This document shows positions 23,246 through 35,052 of a stretch of DNA of 64,000 nt, one piece after another. Location: assembly GCA_003707065.3 (NCBI GenBank), contig PPXM03000009.1, positions 1 to 64,000 on the forward strand. Direction: 5' to 3'. The position numbers and the translations under genes are program-made. Origin of the DNA: Trigonopsis variabilis. Its lineage: Eukaryota > Ascomycota > Trigonopsidomycetes > Trigonopsidales > Trigonopsidaceae. How positions within the stretch are numbered: position 1 is the stretch's first letter; each line of letters starts with the position of its first letter. The notes under the pieces were generated by a model that did not search any database, was not told the origin of the DNA, and worked only from the letters and a program-made list of their open reading frames with translations.

Positions 23246-23589
23246 AACGTGAATGGAATGGATGTGGACGGTAGCGTTACCTGTCACAGTTACGCTAACA
23301 AAGGGGCACCAAAGCGTTGACTCAAAGAGATGGGAGTTTCGCTTTGGCGAGATGAGTTGCACACTGATACAGATTAAGGTGATGGGAGAGATAAGAAGAG
23401 GTAAACAAGAAGGTGAACTGATGGATAATTGAATGAATAAGGGCCAAGATTAATGTAACGGCGAGTAATATGAAGAGAAAGGGCTTATTTTTGCGGCTCT
23501 CATCTAAAAACAGTTCAAACCAGCTTGAATGTCATTCGCATATAAACATAACGTTCATCACAGTGTACAAGGTAGAAATAACTGAAACT
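23246..23589. other. intergenic, promoter of the lectin gene
   Basis: This 344 bp gap lies between the lectin start and the TMA20 stop, both on the minus strand. No gene, RNA or clear element was recognised. Confidence 0.5.
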
Positions 23590-24331
23590 TTATAATAATT
23601 CAGATGAGGCGGTCCAATTCCACTGGCGGTCAGAAGAAAGTGGGGCAAAGTACTCACCAAGCCGTCGCCGAGGTAAGTTAATAACTCAATGGCGATTCCT
23701 TTGTTTATATTCTTGATATCGGTTGTAGACATCAACAGTTTTCCAATCGCCAAGGCATGGGTTTTCCCTTGAGCAAAAATCGCCACAATTGAGCCCGCTT
23801 CTAGTGGCTCGTCCGGCAGTTTGCCTCCAGCAGATGTTAATCCAGGACACTGGGGATTGTTAGAAAACATTAAAGGAGGAGTCTTTTACCATTACATTAG
23901 CACCGCCCAGCACAAATTTAATGGCGCCAGAGTCAACTTGGACACGGGGAAACTTATCAGGGTCTTGTACTGTCAGCACTAGTTAGTTTAAGCAATGCTC
24001 ACATTGGTGGACGAGCCGTAGACTCGGGATCAACTCATCGTTATGGTGCTGGAAACAAATCACTTGATTGTCGACAACGTAGCACGATATTCTCTCAGGA
24101 CTATAAGGGTCAGAGCTGAAATAATCCAAGTATACAATTTCACTTGAACCATGGTGCTTTTCTTGGGAACAATCTCGTCTATCTCGTCCTGCAGTAATGG
24201 GAATTCCTCCACCAATCTGGACTTCAAAGACCTCATGGCCGAAGACTTGATATTCGACCGCGAGTGAATATCCTCTCTAGTAATTCTAATGGTTAGAAGG
24301 TGTGATAACAGTGCTCTCACTTTTTAAACAT
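23590..24331 (-). CDS. TMA20: ribosome recycling factor Tma20 / MCTS1
   Basis: Six exons (24321-24331, 24136-24285, 24003-24100, 23890-23969, 23658-23849, 23590-23622) encode 187 residues; introns are 35, 35, 33, 40 and 35 nt and the first coding exon has only 11 nt. The N-terminal domain reads KKITREDIHSRSNIKSS and DEIVPKKS. The PUA domain has VDSGAIKFVLGGANVM, CPGLTSAGG, ALAIGKLLMST and NKGIAIELLTYLGDG. The short last exon adds LWNWTASSELL. The family works with Tma22/DENR to remove deacylated tRNA and recycle 40S subunits, and in re-initiation after upstream ORFs. Length matches the family (about 181). It shares a 322 bp divergent promoter with PFS2. Confidence 0.94.
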
Positions 24332-24653
24332 TTGGGCGAAAACAATTACTCGATAGTAGCGGTAATCAGAAAGAATTGGGCAGCGACAAGAATTAGAAAG
24401 GGCTGTAACGGCCAGGCAACAGAAAGGAAAGCTCAGGTAAAAGGCAGCAGACACGAGTGCTTACTCAATTGAGGACTTTCAAGTAGTTCATATTACTGCT
24501 TCTGATCGGTGAATCTGTAAATTTTTGATTTCAGTGCTCTTCAGGCCCAGACAGAGGGATTTGTCGTCTCCACTCACTCGTCACTAATTAGAAAGGTAAC
24601 AACCATCTCACCTTCACCTCTCTTTTCCAACCACCCAACATCCGATTCAACTG
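24332..24653. other. divergent promoter region of TMA20 and PFS2
   Basis: The 322 bp between two divergent ATGs hold no recognised gene. No clear TATA element was seen, as is common for housekeeping genes. Confidence 0.5.
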
Positions 24654-26205
24654 ATGTATGAGTCGGGCTACGGAAACAACCATTCTTATAATGGACCCTC
24701 CCACCAGTCCTCTTATGGCAATCAAGCAGCTGGCGGTCCCGATGGATCAAGGCTCGCTCACCGCCGGACGGTCGATTACGGAGGTTCTGCTTTCCGGTGG
24801 ACTCGTCTACGCAAGTTGAACAGTCTCTCTACTCCCGTATACACCGAGCCTGGCGTCCTGCGGCCAGAACCAAGTCACATTGTTGAGGTAAGATGAAGAT
24901 TTTGTGGTCAGTCTAACCGTCAAGATGCTCGTACCTCCTTCCGATCGAATCAACCCTGCTACAGGCTTTGTCACCAAGTTTGTTCATACCAGCCAAAACA
25001 AAATCAAACATCAAGTGCATGTTGTCAAGGTAAGTGGTCAGTGGAATGCTCTCTAACGACAGTGGACGCCAGAAGGTCGTCGACTCATCACTTGCAGTGG
25101 CAGTGGAGAAATCACACTATGGAACGGTCTAACCTTCAACTTTGAGACAATCATGCAGGCTCATGATGTGGCCATTCGAGCAGCTACGTATTCTCATTCG
25201 GGCGACTGGTTCTTGAGCAGCGACCAGGATGGCATTGTTAAATACTGGCAGCCAAACATGAATAATGTCAATATTATCGCTGCTCATGGAGAATGCATCC
25301 GCGATATCGCTTTTTGCCCAAACGACTCTAAATTTCTTACCGGCTCCGACGATTCTACCATCAAGATTTGGTCGTTCAACGAGGGCTTGCAGGAGGTCAC
25401 ACTCAAAGGCCACGGTTGGGACGTCAAATGTGCAGATTGGCATAGCTCGCTGGGGCTCATTGTGTCGGGATCGAAGGATCACTTGGTCAAGTTCTGGGAC
25501 CCTAGGACGGGCCAGTGCTTAACTACTCTCCATGGCCACAAAAACACGGTCACAAAGTGCCAGTTCCAACGACTGGGAGGCGCGTATCTCGTTGCCAGTG
25601 CCTCCAGAGATCATACCACACGAATCTTTGATATTCGCACCATGAAAGATCTCATGATCCTGCGTTCGGGCGAGAAGGATATTACGTCGCTGACATGGCA
25701 TCCCACTCACTCGTCTCTGCTGACCTGTGGCTCTTACGATGGCGGGCTGTTCCATTATCTCGTTGATGGCTCTGGTCTCGCTGAGAATACAAGCCAGACA
25801 GGTCCAACGTTTGCCATACCGTATGCCCATGAAAGTGCGATTTGGACGATGGACTACCACCCTCTGGGCCATCTTCTTTGCACGGGTTCCAACGACCGTT
25901 TTACCCGATTTTGGGCCAGACCCCGTCCCGGGGACCCGCTGGCTTTCAAAGACAGATTCTACCTTGGAACCCAAGTGGCCGAGGCTCTAGGCTACGGTGC
26001 TGCCGGGCAGAACGATCCTCGAGCTCTGAAGAAAGCACACGAGACTGCTGCAGATGACGGCGCGCTATATGAAGAAGAAGACGAGCGGAATGCGCTCGAG
26101 GACCAGATAATGCCGGTTTTGTCGAACGAGAAGCTACCAGCGGCCACGTCTCCCGAAGTTGCCATACCAGGGTTCCGAATTCCGGGTCTAGGAGTGAGCC
26201 GGTGA
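24654..26205 (+). CDS. PFS2: polyadenylation factor Pfs2 / WDR33, WD40 subunit of CPF
   Basis: Three exons (24654-24887, 24925-25029, 25063-26205; introns 37 and 33 nt) encode 493 residues. After a Gly/Ser/Tyr-rich leader comes the conserved RRTVDYGGSAFRWTRLRKL. WD repeats follow with WTPEGRRLITCSGSGEITLW, AHDVAIRAATYSHSGDWFLS, HGECIRDIAFCPNDSKFLTG, GHGWDVKCADWHSSLGLIVS and HESAIWTMDYHPLGHLLCTG. WDR33/Pfs2 sits in the cleavage and polyadenylation complex; in animals it contacts the AAUAAA signal with CPSF30. The long collagen-like tail of animal WDR33 is absent, as in yeasts. The final repeat contains SNDRFTRFWARPRPGD, a family hallmark. Confidence 0.95.
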
Positions 26206-26336
26206 GGGAAATGGGTCGCCTGATGGGAAAATGACGTGCATGTGGGAGCATTTATGATCGTTGATCCAAAACTGGATTAGAGCTAGCTGGGAAGGGTCGC
26301 AATGTAAACTAGAGTCTATGATAATGTACAGGTGGA

Positions 26337-28083
26337 TCACATTTTAGTGAAGAAATAAAGATAGCTGATTCCCAGCCACGAGCCGAGGACGCCCAGGGCA
26401 CAATAAACACTGATCGTCATGAGAGGAAGGAACTGATACCGCGCGGCCCAGGAGAGATGAGGAACGATTATAAAGATTGCGGTGACGGGGATGAGACCCA
26501 CAACGTAGAGAGCGGTCAAACGGTCAAAGAAGAAGGTTCGTTTGGTTCGTGCGACGGGGACGATGTCGGAAGCCCAGGAGGAAAACAAGAGGCACCAGGC
26601 GAGGAAATAGAGGATGATGACTGGGGTTTCACGGACGGTGTAGATTAGAGGAATGAGGGCGACTTGGCCGGCTGTAACCACAGGGATAAAGGCAACGAGA
26701 TAGCGGCGGTCCTTGAGGGCCAAGAAGGTGAAAGGGATAATCACCAGGAGGATTGCTTTTTCGTGCACGTGCCAGCCAAACAGGAACGACGAGAAGGCAC
26801 ACATGGTGATTGAGCCGATGAAGCGATCAAAAGAGGCATGGAAGAAGAGTGGGATGAGGGTGACGATCTGGTAGACTCCAGTCAAGATGAAGGTGACTTT
26901 AGGGCTGATAGTCGGTAGAACGAAGAAGACAGAATCGCCAATCAAGCCCCGGGTGGCACCTGAAAGCTCTGAGGGAGGCGAAGACAAGTCATCGTTCAGG
27001 CATTTCATCATTGTCACTGCTGCTCGATCCAGGAATGAATAGATTGCCCAGAAGTTGGGGGCCCAGTAGGCATGGCAGAGACCGCGCGAAAAGGGAAACA
27101 GCCGGGAAAGGATCTGATTGGACTGGTTGAGATACAAAAATGGAGCAAAAGCGACGAAAAAGATCGACAGGACGGTGAGACCCAAGCCAATCAGTCTAGG
27201 AAACAAGATCATTCGGAAAGGGTTCCATGAGTTTAGGCGGATAGGCATACAGTAGACTCTTAGCAAATAAACGAAATAAGCGGGCGCAATATAGAGATAG
27301 ATGTGCTTGAAGCACAGGAGAATCGCAAATAGAGCACCTGACAACAGTAGCCGATCGGGCTGGTTTGCAAACGTTAAAGAGTAAATGAGCAGTCCATACA
27401 TGGCTCCATTGTATTGGAAATGGACGTGATCGACTATGAACAGCCCAGGACTAAGGAAAATTGCCAACGCGACCACCAGAGCTGATTCTCGCCGTCCTCT
27501 TGGCATCGAGTTGATATAATGCTGAAGAGACGCGACCAACACAAGTTCACAGACCATTACAGACGCCCGCTGGAAGATAATCGTCTCAATTGATTGATAG
27601 TTGAGGTTGTTGAGTCGTACCATCTCGGGATCGATCACTCGAGCCACCTGAGCCAACATGTATTCGAGATAAGCAAAAAAAGGCGGGTAGTCCAACGTCC
27701 ATTCCGAAGTTGCCTAGAAGAGTAAGCAAGATGCCATTGCGGTCGTCTACCTCATAGTACCATCGGTCCAAGGGCAGCGAATAGGTGATTGCGAGCCAAT
27801 TGCGGTGGACCTCGAAATCAGTGGAGTGACTTAAGTTAGCAATCGCATCAAACTCTCCTTACTAGGCGGGAATCATCAGCAGCTTGAGAAACAGAGACGC
27901 AATCACAGAATTGCGCAATGAGTAGGACGAGAAGACCTTCTTGCTCCGCTTGTTGTCCTCCTGCTCCGAGTCGGAGCTTCCCAGCTTTGTGTCTTCCCGG
28001 AAGCGAACCCGCTTTGCCCGCTTTTTGGGACTCGTCCCATCCTTGCTCTTACGGCCTCGCTGGGCCTTTGCCGGTTGAGACAT
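26337..28083 (-). CDS. ALG8: dolichyl-P-Glc:Glc1Man9GlcNAc2-PP-dolichol glucosyltransferase Alg8
   Basis: Three exons (27863-28083, 27751-27829, 26337-27713; introns 33 and 37 nt) encode 558 residues. Alg8 adds the second glucose to the lipid-linked oligosaccharide in the ER lumen. The luminal signature [16 protein letters not shown], then [17 protein letters not shown], then [14 protein letters not shown] and [10 protein letters not shown] are all diagnostic of the Alg6/Alg8 family, with Alg8-specific spacing. About ten membrane helices follow. The N-terminus carries about 48 extra residues that are basic with an acidic patch ([11 protein letters not shown] and [13 protein letters not shown]) before the first helix. 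I do not recall these in other Alg8 proteins; start ATG at 28083 is required to include helix 1. Confidence 0.93.
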
Positions 28084-28346
28084 GAAGTCAGGGCGACAAC
28101 GGGGCGACGAGATGGAGATGGTAGCGCCGTAGCGGGTGGTTCCACATGGCGCCGACTGGATCGCGAGTGGATCCAGGGCTGGGAGCGCCGATTACGGTGG
28201 ATCATGTGAGAGCATGTTGGAACTTGTGTTGAATGGAAAGAACCAATCCAGGCAGACGGTTCTGGAGATGCAAAGGGAAGATAGGCTACAACGGGAGAAG
28301 GAACCACGTACTCAGATGCATAATACACGCGACTGGCGCCGCTTTT

Positions 28347-29331
28347 CTATTCCCGCGGCGGGTTATAGACCACCTTGCGTGTCTTGATAGGGGCCCACTT
28401 GTAACGCTTGACCCAGACGGATAAGGCAAACAGGGTGGTGAGGACGAAGAGGACTTTGAGACCGGTTTTGTGTCGAGTGTCGAGCTCGGGCTCGGCCGCC
28501 CAGTTGAGGAAGGTGACGACGTCCTTGGCCATTTGGGAGGTGGTGGCCGGGGTGCCATCTTCGTATTCGACCAGACCGTCAAACAACACTCGGGCCATGG
28601 CAATTCCTCCACCCGGGAAGTAAGGGTTATAGTTGAGACCGGCGCCGACCTCAGCTCCGGCAGGAGGGTCGTCGGGGTAGCCGGTGAGAAGCGAAAAGAC
28701 ATAGTCGGGGCCGGCGTGACGGGCCTTGACGATCAACGACAGGTCAGGGGGAAGAGCGCCGGCGTTGGCAGCTCGAGCCGCTTGTTCGTTGGGATAGGGA
28801 GCAGGAATGTAATCGGCCAACACACCGGGGCGCTTTTCGATCTCACCTTCGTCGTTTGGCTCCGAATCATACTCGTACTCGGCAGCAAGGGCTCGCACCT
28901 CAGAGTTGGTATGGGACACTCCAATCAACGTACGCCAGGCAACGAGGTTGAGCGAATGACAGGCCGCGCAGACCTCCTTGTAGACCTGGAAACCTCGACG
29001 AATGCTGGCGTGGTCGTATCCACGGAAGGGCGATTTGAAGTCAAACGGATAGTCGCCAGGATGAAGACCATGCTCAGCAGCAGTCATGGCCTCGACAGGC
29101 TGGCCGTATAAATGATAGTACCATAACCCTAATCCTGTGGCTGCTATGGATGCGCCAATAGCTAATCGAGTCGTCTTGGCCAACTAGTTCCGGTCAGTGA
29201 TCTCCTTCGGTCGGGCGTTCTTCTTACCTCGGCTTCGCTGGGTCGGGCCGTCGAATAGAAACGTTTCTGAAATTAGTTCCACCTGTTTTTCACCCTCTTA
29301 CAAATGCCAATTTGGCGAACGTTTGCTTCAT
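28347..29331 (-). CDS. CYT1: cytochrome c1 of the bc1 complex (complex III)
   Basis: Three exons (29302-29331, 29228-29266, 28347-29183; introns 35 and 44 nt) encode 301 residues. The basic presequence MKQTFAKLAFKRFYST and the hydrophobic sorting stretch after it direct the protein to the inner membrane. Heme c attaches at CAACH (Cys95, Cys98, His99); the axial Met lies in PGGGIAMARVL. PPDLSLIVKARHAGPDYVFS and the C-terminal anchor helix (LFVLTTLFALSVWVKRYKW) are standard. It passes electrons from the Rieske protein to cytochrome c. The presequence is split over two tiny exons, so it is easily missed in annotation. It is the nearest upstream same-strand neighbour of ALG8 at higher coordinates. 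Confidence 0.96.
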
Positions 29332-30048
29332 GTTGTGACAATCAAGTGGGAAGAAGAGATGCTATTACAAGAGTTTGATTGGCCAAGGTGCTGGCATGGC
29401 AACCAGCTGAACCTCTTTAGAACCTCGGGCGCTTTTCTTGCCTGGTGCTAGTGTCTCGGTTACTTTCTACTGGTGCTCGGTTTGTTCCAAAAGGAATCTT
29501 CAAGTTTTACTTGGCAGGTCGGCCTGCTTGGTCTTTTGGGATCGTGTCCGCCGGAAAGACTCGGAAGAGCTAGAAACCGTTTGCTGCGGGAAATTATTAG
29601 GTGTTTTCTCTCTTATTATGCAATTTTACTGTTCGATCTCCGAGCATTTCGAGATATGAGCTTTTCTGATGCTTTTACTAATCTGGCGTCTCTGACTGGC
29701 TGACAGTTACGCTGGAACGTCACGCCAGGCTCGGACGAACCAGCTGACTGCAAAGATGAACCAATCACGGATGACTTGGTTCTCGGGCGACTGGCGTACG
29801 AAGAGTCGGATATCCATACAAATGACTGTTCCTTCAAACACGATTACGTATACGTTGAAAGCGTGTCTGCGGATAGCAAAGACCAAAAGAATAGACTGTA
29901 GACTCAGCAGTGCCATACTTTACAGTAATCCTAAAACGTTTATAGAGCTCTTCTAGCCCTCGTCAGCTTTAGTTTCTAAAATTGACCGCGTAATCCATCT
30001 TATTTCTCTTTTTACTCTATTCCATCAGAAAGTGATCTGCCAGCGCCG
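29332..30048. other. intergenic between CYT1 and the U6 downstream element
   Basis: About 0.7 kb with no recognised protein gene. Frames of 69-76 codons occur on both strands (29438-29916) but mutually overlap and match nothing I know. It contains the CYT1 promoter at its left end. Confidence 0.45.
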
Positions 30049-30059
30049 GGATTCGAACT
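30049..30059 (-). promoter_or_regulatory. extragenic B box of the U6 gene
   Basis: Read on the minus strand the bases are AGTTCGAATCC, matching the Pol III B-box consensus GGTTCGANTCC at all but the first position. It lies about 115 bp past the U6 terminator and about 210 bp from the U6 start. In baker's yeast SNR6 the B block, bound by TFIIIC, also sits downstream of the terminator. The flanks (CTAG before, CCGGCGCTGGCA after) recall a tRNA T-arm and acceptor end, but no cloverleaf can be folded, so a tRNA gene is unlikely. Confidence 0.75.
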
Positions 30060-30164
30060 AGCAACGCAATACTGTCAGCCAAAGATGCTCCAGCTCCCTG
30101 GGTTTCCAAGCAAGGGCATGTTACTATAATCATGGATAAAGAATATAAAGATTAAAAAAATAAC

Positions 30165-30173
30165 AAAAAAAAA
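30165..30173 (-). terminator. Pol III oligo(T) terminator of U6
   Basis: Nine consecutive T residues on the minus strand directly follow the U6 3' end and form a strong Pol III stop; a second T7 run lies just beyond at 30154-30160. Confidence 0.85.
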
Positions 30174-30268
30174 CTTATGTATCTCTTTGTAAAGCGTGTC
30201 ATCCTTATGCAGGGGCCATGCTAATCTTCTCTGTATCGTTTCAAATTGACCATATGTCCACGAGGGAC
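30169..30268 (-). ncRNA. SNR6: U6 spliceosomal snRNA
   Basis: About 100 nt, read on the minus strand. The 5' stem-loop GTCC-CTCGT-GGAC comes first, then TATGGTCAATTTGAAACGAT, the ACAGAGA box at 30228-30234 that pairs with the 5' splice site, the U4/U6 stem I strand ATTAGCA (30219-30225), the AGC triad, and the stem II strand GCATAAGGAT (30201-30210). The U2/U6 and internal stem-loop region CCCCTGCATAAGGATGACACGC-type block is essentially the universal U6 sequence. An A-box-like TGGTCAATTTG lies near +18 and the T9 terminator follows. No intron interrupts it, unlike the S. pombe gene. The 5' end is placed at the base of the stem; the exact 3' end within the T run is unknown. Confidence 0.97.
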
Positions 30269-30316
30269 GCCAGAAACATGTGTTTTGTACTCATACACTA
30301 CTCGTGCTTAGTAAGC

Positions 30317-30324
30317 GTCACGTG
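30317..30324. promoter_or_regulatory. GTCACGTG (Cbf1-type E-box) upstream of U6
   Basis: A perfect GTCACGTG lies about 50 bp upstream of the U6 start. The same 8-mer occurs just upstream of RIB7 and of the arginyl-tRNA synthetase gene. The consensus is that of bHLH factors such as Cbf1; binding is inferred. Confidence 0.4.
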
Positions 30325-30547
30325 CCATTTTCATTATAGACTACTTGTTTGAGACAAATAATGGCTGTTCTGTATACTGCAAGATCATATTATTCCATAA
30401 TTTCTCTTTATTATTTACCTACTACGCCGTACTCTTCATCGTCCCCTTTCCTTCCTCTCTCTCCTCTCTTTCTTACTCGCACAATAAGTTAAAAAGGTAA
30501 TGGATGGTGATGTGATGCTACAGTCAAGACGCTATAAAATCTAATAT

Positions 30548-33500
30548 CTAAGAATGCAGAATGCGAAGAGCCTCGGTACTACAATCCTCATGAACGTCCA
30601 ACAGACAGCCAGAGCTCCAGGCCTGCGTGGGAGATGAATCCTTGCAGAATTGGCCATCCTTGTTGGTAAGCTCGGTGAGCCCTGCCCAAGGGGAGTAAGT
30701 GATCCACCGACGATGGGCTTTTAGCCTGGAGTAGATATGCTGGAGGGTATGGAACGTTGCTTGAGGAGAGTTGTCGCGGGCCAAGGAGAAATAAAGGAAA
30801 GCGCGGAGGAAAAAGCCTACAAGCCACACCCACTCGGGTCCTTGGTGGTAGTTTCTTCCCTTTGCAGTCAGAAAATCTTTACTGTCAATACTGTTCTCGT
30901 AGTATGGCCGATAGTTAAGGTCGCTCGGATCCAATGTGCGCATTCCCAAGGGTCCCCGGATGATCTTATCAGCCAGCACCAGAGCTTTCCAGGCTTTCTT
31001 GGGGTCAAACAATTCGGGCGCTACCGTCATGGCAATTGGGAAGTTGGCTCGAAGCTGGTAGTCTTCGTACTCCTTTCCTGATCGATAAAGATCCTTATAG
31101 ATGCCTCGACGATTGACGATATTTGACGCAACATCATATTTGTGGTCATCTGCGGGGTCCTCTGGAATATAGTAACACCTTTCAAACGAGGCTTGGATCT
31201 TGGACTGCCAGTCCTTGAACGTAATACGATTTTTCGATTCATCGTCGATCGGAACAGAGTCCCAGCGGAAAGAGCCCTCATTGTGCAACGCAATGACCCA
31301 TCGCAAGGCGCTCTTCAACATGCCTGTGATTTCAATCGCCGCTCCATCGCGAGGGGTGCCAGGGAAGCCTTTATTACCTGCCAACGTCGACTCTCCCATC
31401 TTGTCCATCCATGTGCCGCAGTTCCACTGGTTACCACCGAAAATCAGTCCCGTCTCCCAGTCCACTTTGATTGAGATATTGAATCCTTCGTCTTTCATCT
31501 GAGAGTCCAAGTTGGGGCCAGCAAAAGCTTCTCGAAAGGTGATGCCTTTAGCATGACGCTCGAAAACTTCATAGATCGCCTCTTCGACAGTGATGGACTC
31601 TCTGTAGGCTCGCACATCATCTACTGGCACGAAATCTCCGTCGCTAGGGAACCTTCTGAGCACGCGCTCCTTGAGGATGGCCTTACCGTTAGGTGCCATC
31701 TTGACGTAGTCTTGGATGGTCTGCAGATAAAACCAGACCCCGTCGCGGCAGTTGTAGCGCGGCCGTCGACCTGAATCGAGCAAGTTTGGTATCAGACCGT
31801 GATTCAAAACCGTTGTGAATGCCAAAATATGCTCCCTGGCTTCTTCGTACCGCGACGTACACAGAAGCAATCCACGGACTGACAAGAATACATCTCGACC
31901 CCAAGTTCTAGCCCAGCCTAGCGAGAAGTGAGGAAGTCCAGCAGCAAGCGTTCCTACAGCCTTGTGAGGGTAAAGAGAAGCACTGGGAACGATTCCAACC
32001 ATTTGGAACGACGTCAAGGTCAGGTCCTCGTGGAAAACGTTGGTCTTTTCCACATCTTCCTTAGACAGCTCCAAGGCCCGCGATCGACAAGCAGCATACG
32101 CCAAACCAACGACAATGATGAAGTATCGAGGAAGCAGATAAGACGGAACAGGACGAATGCAGTCGAACTGTTGCTTGAACCATTCGGCCAAAAGGCGCAG
32201 ATTGGGATGACTAGTTTCGGAAAGCCTCAAGATTCGATGGTGGATATAATCCAGTGCCCAAGTACCCTGTCTTAGATTCGAACATAGTGGATGCGCCAAA
32301 TCGTTTTGCCTTATTATCCCTTTCATAATCGACCACCAGCCTTGGAGCCCAGCGTACACTAGATCGCCGTATCCAGGAACATTATATACTCCGTGTCGTC
32401 CATTACTTGTATCCTGCTCCTCTCCCTGACTTCGATAAAGAACGACATTGATATCCAGAGCGTTCAGGGTCTTGACTGCCAGAGACACTTTCTCAAAAGT
32501 GAAGATATCTTCAGGACTGGGGACATATTTGGTCTTGATCTCGAATATCGATATAGAACCAGGAGGAAAGTCTTTGGATTTAGGCATCGTGATGAACGTT
32601 GCTTCTTGATCGTCGTCATAGTAGTTTGAAGGCTGGTTCAAATCGACCAGTTTAGTAGGAATACCAACCAGCTTCTCCTTGTCTCCCTCGTAATCCCTGG
32701 TTTTGGTCAGGCATTTGGAGATCATATGATGGGCGCGTATTCCATCCAGCCGGATCGGAGGTAAATCCTGATCAGGAAGATTCTCGCTAAACTTTGTCCG
32801 CGCAATCAAGTAGTACCCTCGCCCAGTTCTAGCATTGGACCTCTGAACCGTTATGTACTGGTCGTCATGATGCAGGTACATTTCACCTGAATGTTTCATT
32901 CCAAGCTGGTAATGGATATCGTTGAGGAGTTTCTTGACAGTTGATATGCCTCCTCCAAACGTATAAGGACGGTGTTCTTGGACCACATTCAGTAAGTGGG
33001 GATAACACTCGTCGAAGCCCATGGTGGAACCAATAGAACAATAACAGAATGCCACCAATGCCGCCGTAGGAAGGGTATCTTCGACCGTTCGTTTTTGAGC
33101 TGGAGTCTCATTATCGTGGCTGCAATCCATAAATAAAGCTTGCACATCCGTAGATCGAAGATCGGTAGAATGAGCTATATTGTCTGATGTCCCCAAAAAG
33201 GATCGACTGATGGACCCAACTGGTCTGCCTCCATGTTTATGGACCAGCCTAGAAAACTCTTCTGGAGACCAGCACTGCATGGCTTCACGGATTAAACTGT
33301 TGATCCCCAAGCGCTCCACAAATACTTTGTCCATTTCTTCCGATCCCGTGAAAAGTTCAGCCACGACGTAGACGTCTTCTCGGATGTTTCGAGCACAGTC
33401 CAAGAAATACTCGCCCACATGAATGGGCGTCGAATGACAGTTGTCGATCCGAATGCCTTGGAAATATGTGGCACAGATCTCCGTATACTTTCTCATACGC

Positions 33501-35052
33501 TGCCAAAGGTAAGGGTTATCTTCTGGCTTAGAGCCGTATCTGAGCTTGACGCAGTCGCCCCAGACGATAACCTGGCGACATAGATAGGCTTTGGAGTCAG
33601 GGCCCGCGAAGTCCACCAGCGGATTTCCACCCCAGATCCAGCCGTTATTAGCCAGTCCGACGGTTTTGCCATCCACTGTATTAATGCGGCTAAAATAGGT
33701 TTCAATCAGCGGATATTTCTTATTGATCTCGCCCTGTTTAGGCCCATTACTGTCCAATCGCAGATACCGGATTCGATTCCTAAGTTCGTTGATTATAGCA
33801 CTATTGTCGATGTCGTACTCCTTGTAAAAGTCCAAATTAATAGAATGTATTATATCAGTAGCAGCCTTGGTGAGACGGTCTTTGTCAGCATCTCCGCCGA
33901 GGTAGTCTTTGAGATAACTGGCAAACTTGTGTACATTCATGGTTTTTGCTAGCCTTGTAGTGATATAGTGAGGCCCTTCCAGACATTCTTGCTTTATATA
34001 TTTCGCAATGGCATCAATCGATGACTTATCAGGCAAGGGCTCGGGAGATATGTCATTCGACCAGATATCATTAAGTTTCTGGACAGTACAGTCAATGGGA
34101 ACGATATAGTATTCCCAAAGTTTCATAGGACCAAGAACATATGACTTTATTCCTTCAATGACTTTGTTTAAATCATCTTCGTTTTTTAAGATCGTCGGGA
34201 TACCCAAATGCGACAGTTCGTCCGAATACTCGAGCAGTCGAGAGTCCAATTCGTACGCAGCATTTAGATGAGGGGCTGTTTCTATGCTGTAGCCTGCCTC
34301 TGGATGGCTCTTGAGCCAGGCAGAGTTATTAGCGGTATGATTCCAGACAACATCAGTCAAAGCGATCAACTGGTGTTTTTCTCCAAGAATGTCGACCAGC
34401 TTCTTGATATCAGCTTCCCCATTGGGAAACAGGTCGGGGTCAAACGTCAACTGATCGTATATGGAATAGGGTGAGTCAGACTCGCCTCGTTGCTGTAGAG
34501 GAGTGAAATGGATCATATTATACCCCTTTGCTCGGATCTCGCCTAGCTTCGCATCCCATGTTTTCAAAGGACCCATCCATTTCGAGATGACGGTCTGGAT
34601 ACTGAGACTCTCGAGAGGAAAGTACTTCTTTTGGAACTCGAAACGAGGAGCAACAGTGAAGTGATAGGTTGGTCCCTGCACCTTTGTACTGCTCAGCTCG
34701 GCCATCAAGTCATCATTCATCGGCAGGTAGGTCGCATAAAAGCTATAGGCGCCAGGACGGGTTATGACTATATCAATGTGGCACAACGTCTTGAAATGAA
34801 CATTAATCCTAGCATGTCAGAAGGCTCCGCCGACTTGTCTTACCGATGCTCATAGAACTTTTGGCGATCAAATGCTTGTCCGATCGGAGGAACGTTCAGC
34901 CACAAGCTGCCATCGCGACTAATCTGAGACGGCCCACTGATCTCAAATCGAAGCTTGTAGGGTTCAATTGGTTCTGGCAGCTGGAGAATCCTTCCACTGG
35001 ACAGCAAAATAGGCGCACCGTCCGTGGTGAGCTTGATTACCCACGTCTTCAT
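30548..35052 (-). CDS. GDB1: glycogen debranching enzyme (4-alpha-glucanotransferase / amylo-1,6-glucosidase)
   Basis: Two exons (34844-35052 and 30548-34808; 35 nt intron) encode 1489 residues, a normal length for the eukaryotic bifunctional enzyme. The N-terminal transferase domain has YNMIHFTPLQQRGESDSPYS, LTDVVWNHTANNS, GIRIDNCHSTPIHVGEYFLD (catalytic Asp) and YVVAELFTGSEEMD (acid Glu). The C-terminal glucosidase domain has LGWARTWGRDVFLSVRGLLL and FGGNQWNCGTWMDKMGES. Together they move maltotriose units off branch points and hydrolyse the remaining alpha-1,6 glucose. It lies between the U6 and U4 snRNA genes, with 279 bp to U6 and about 790 bp to U4. No truncation is seen. Confidence 0.96.

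Noticed and set aside
30031-30130. tRNA gene on the minus strand
   Set aside because: The T-loop/B-box part is convincing, but no acceptor stem, D-arm or anticodon arm can be paired around it. Its place after the U6 terminator explains it better as the U6 B box.
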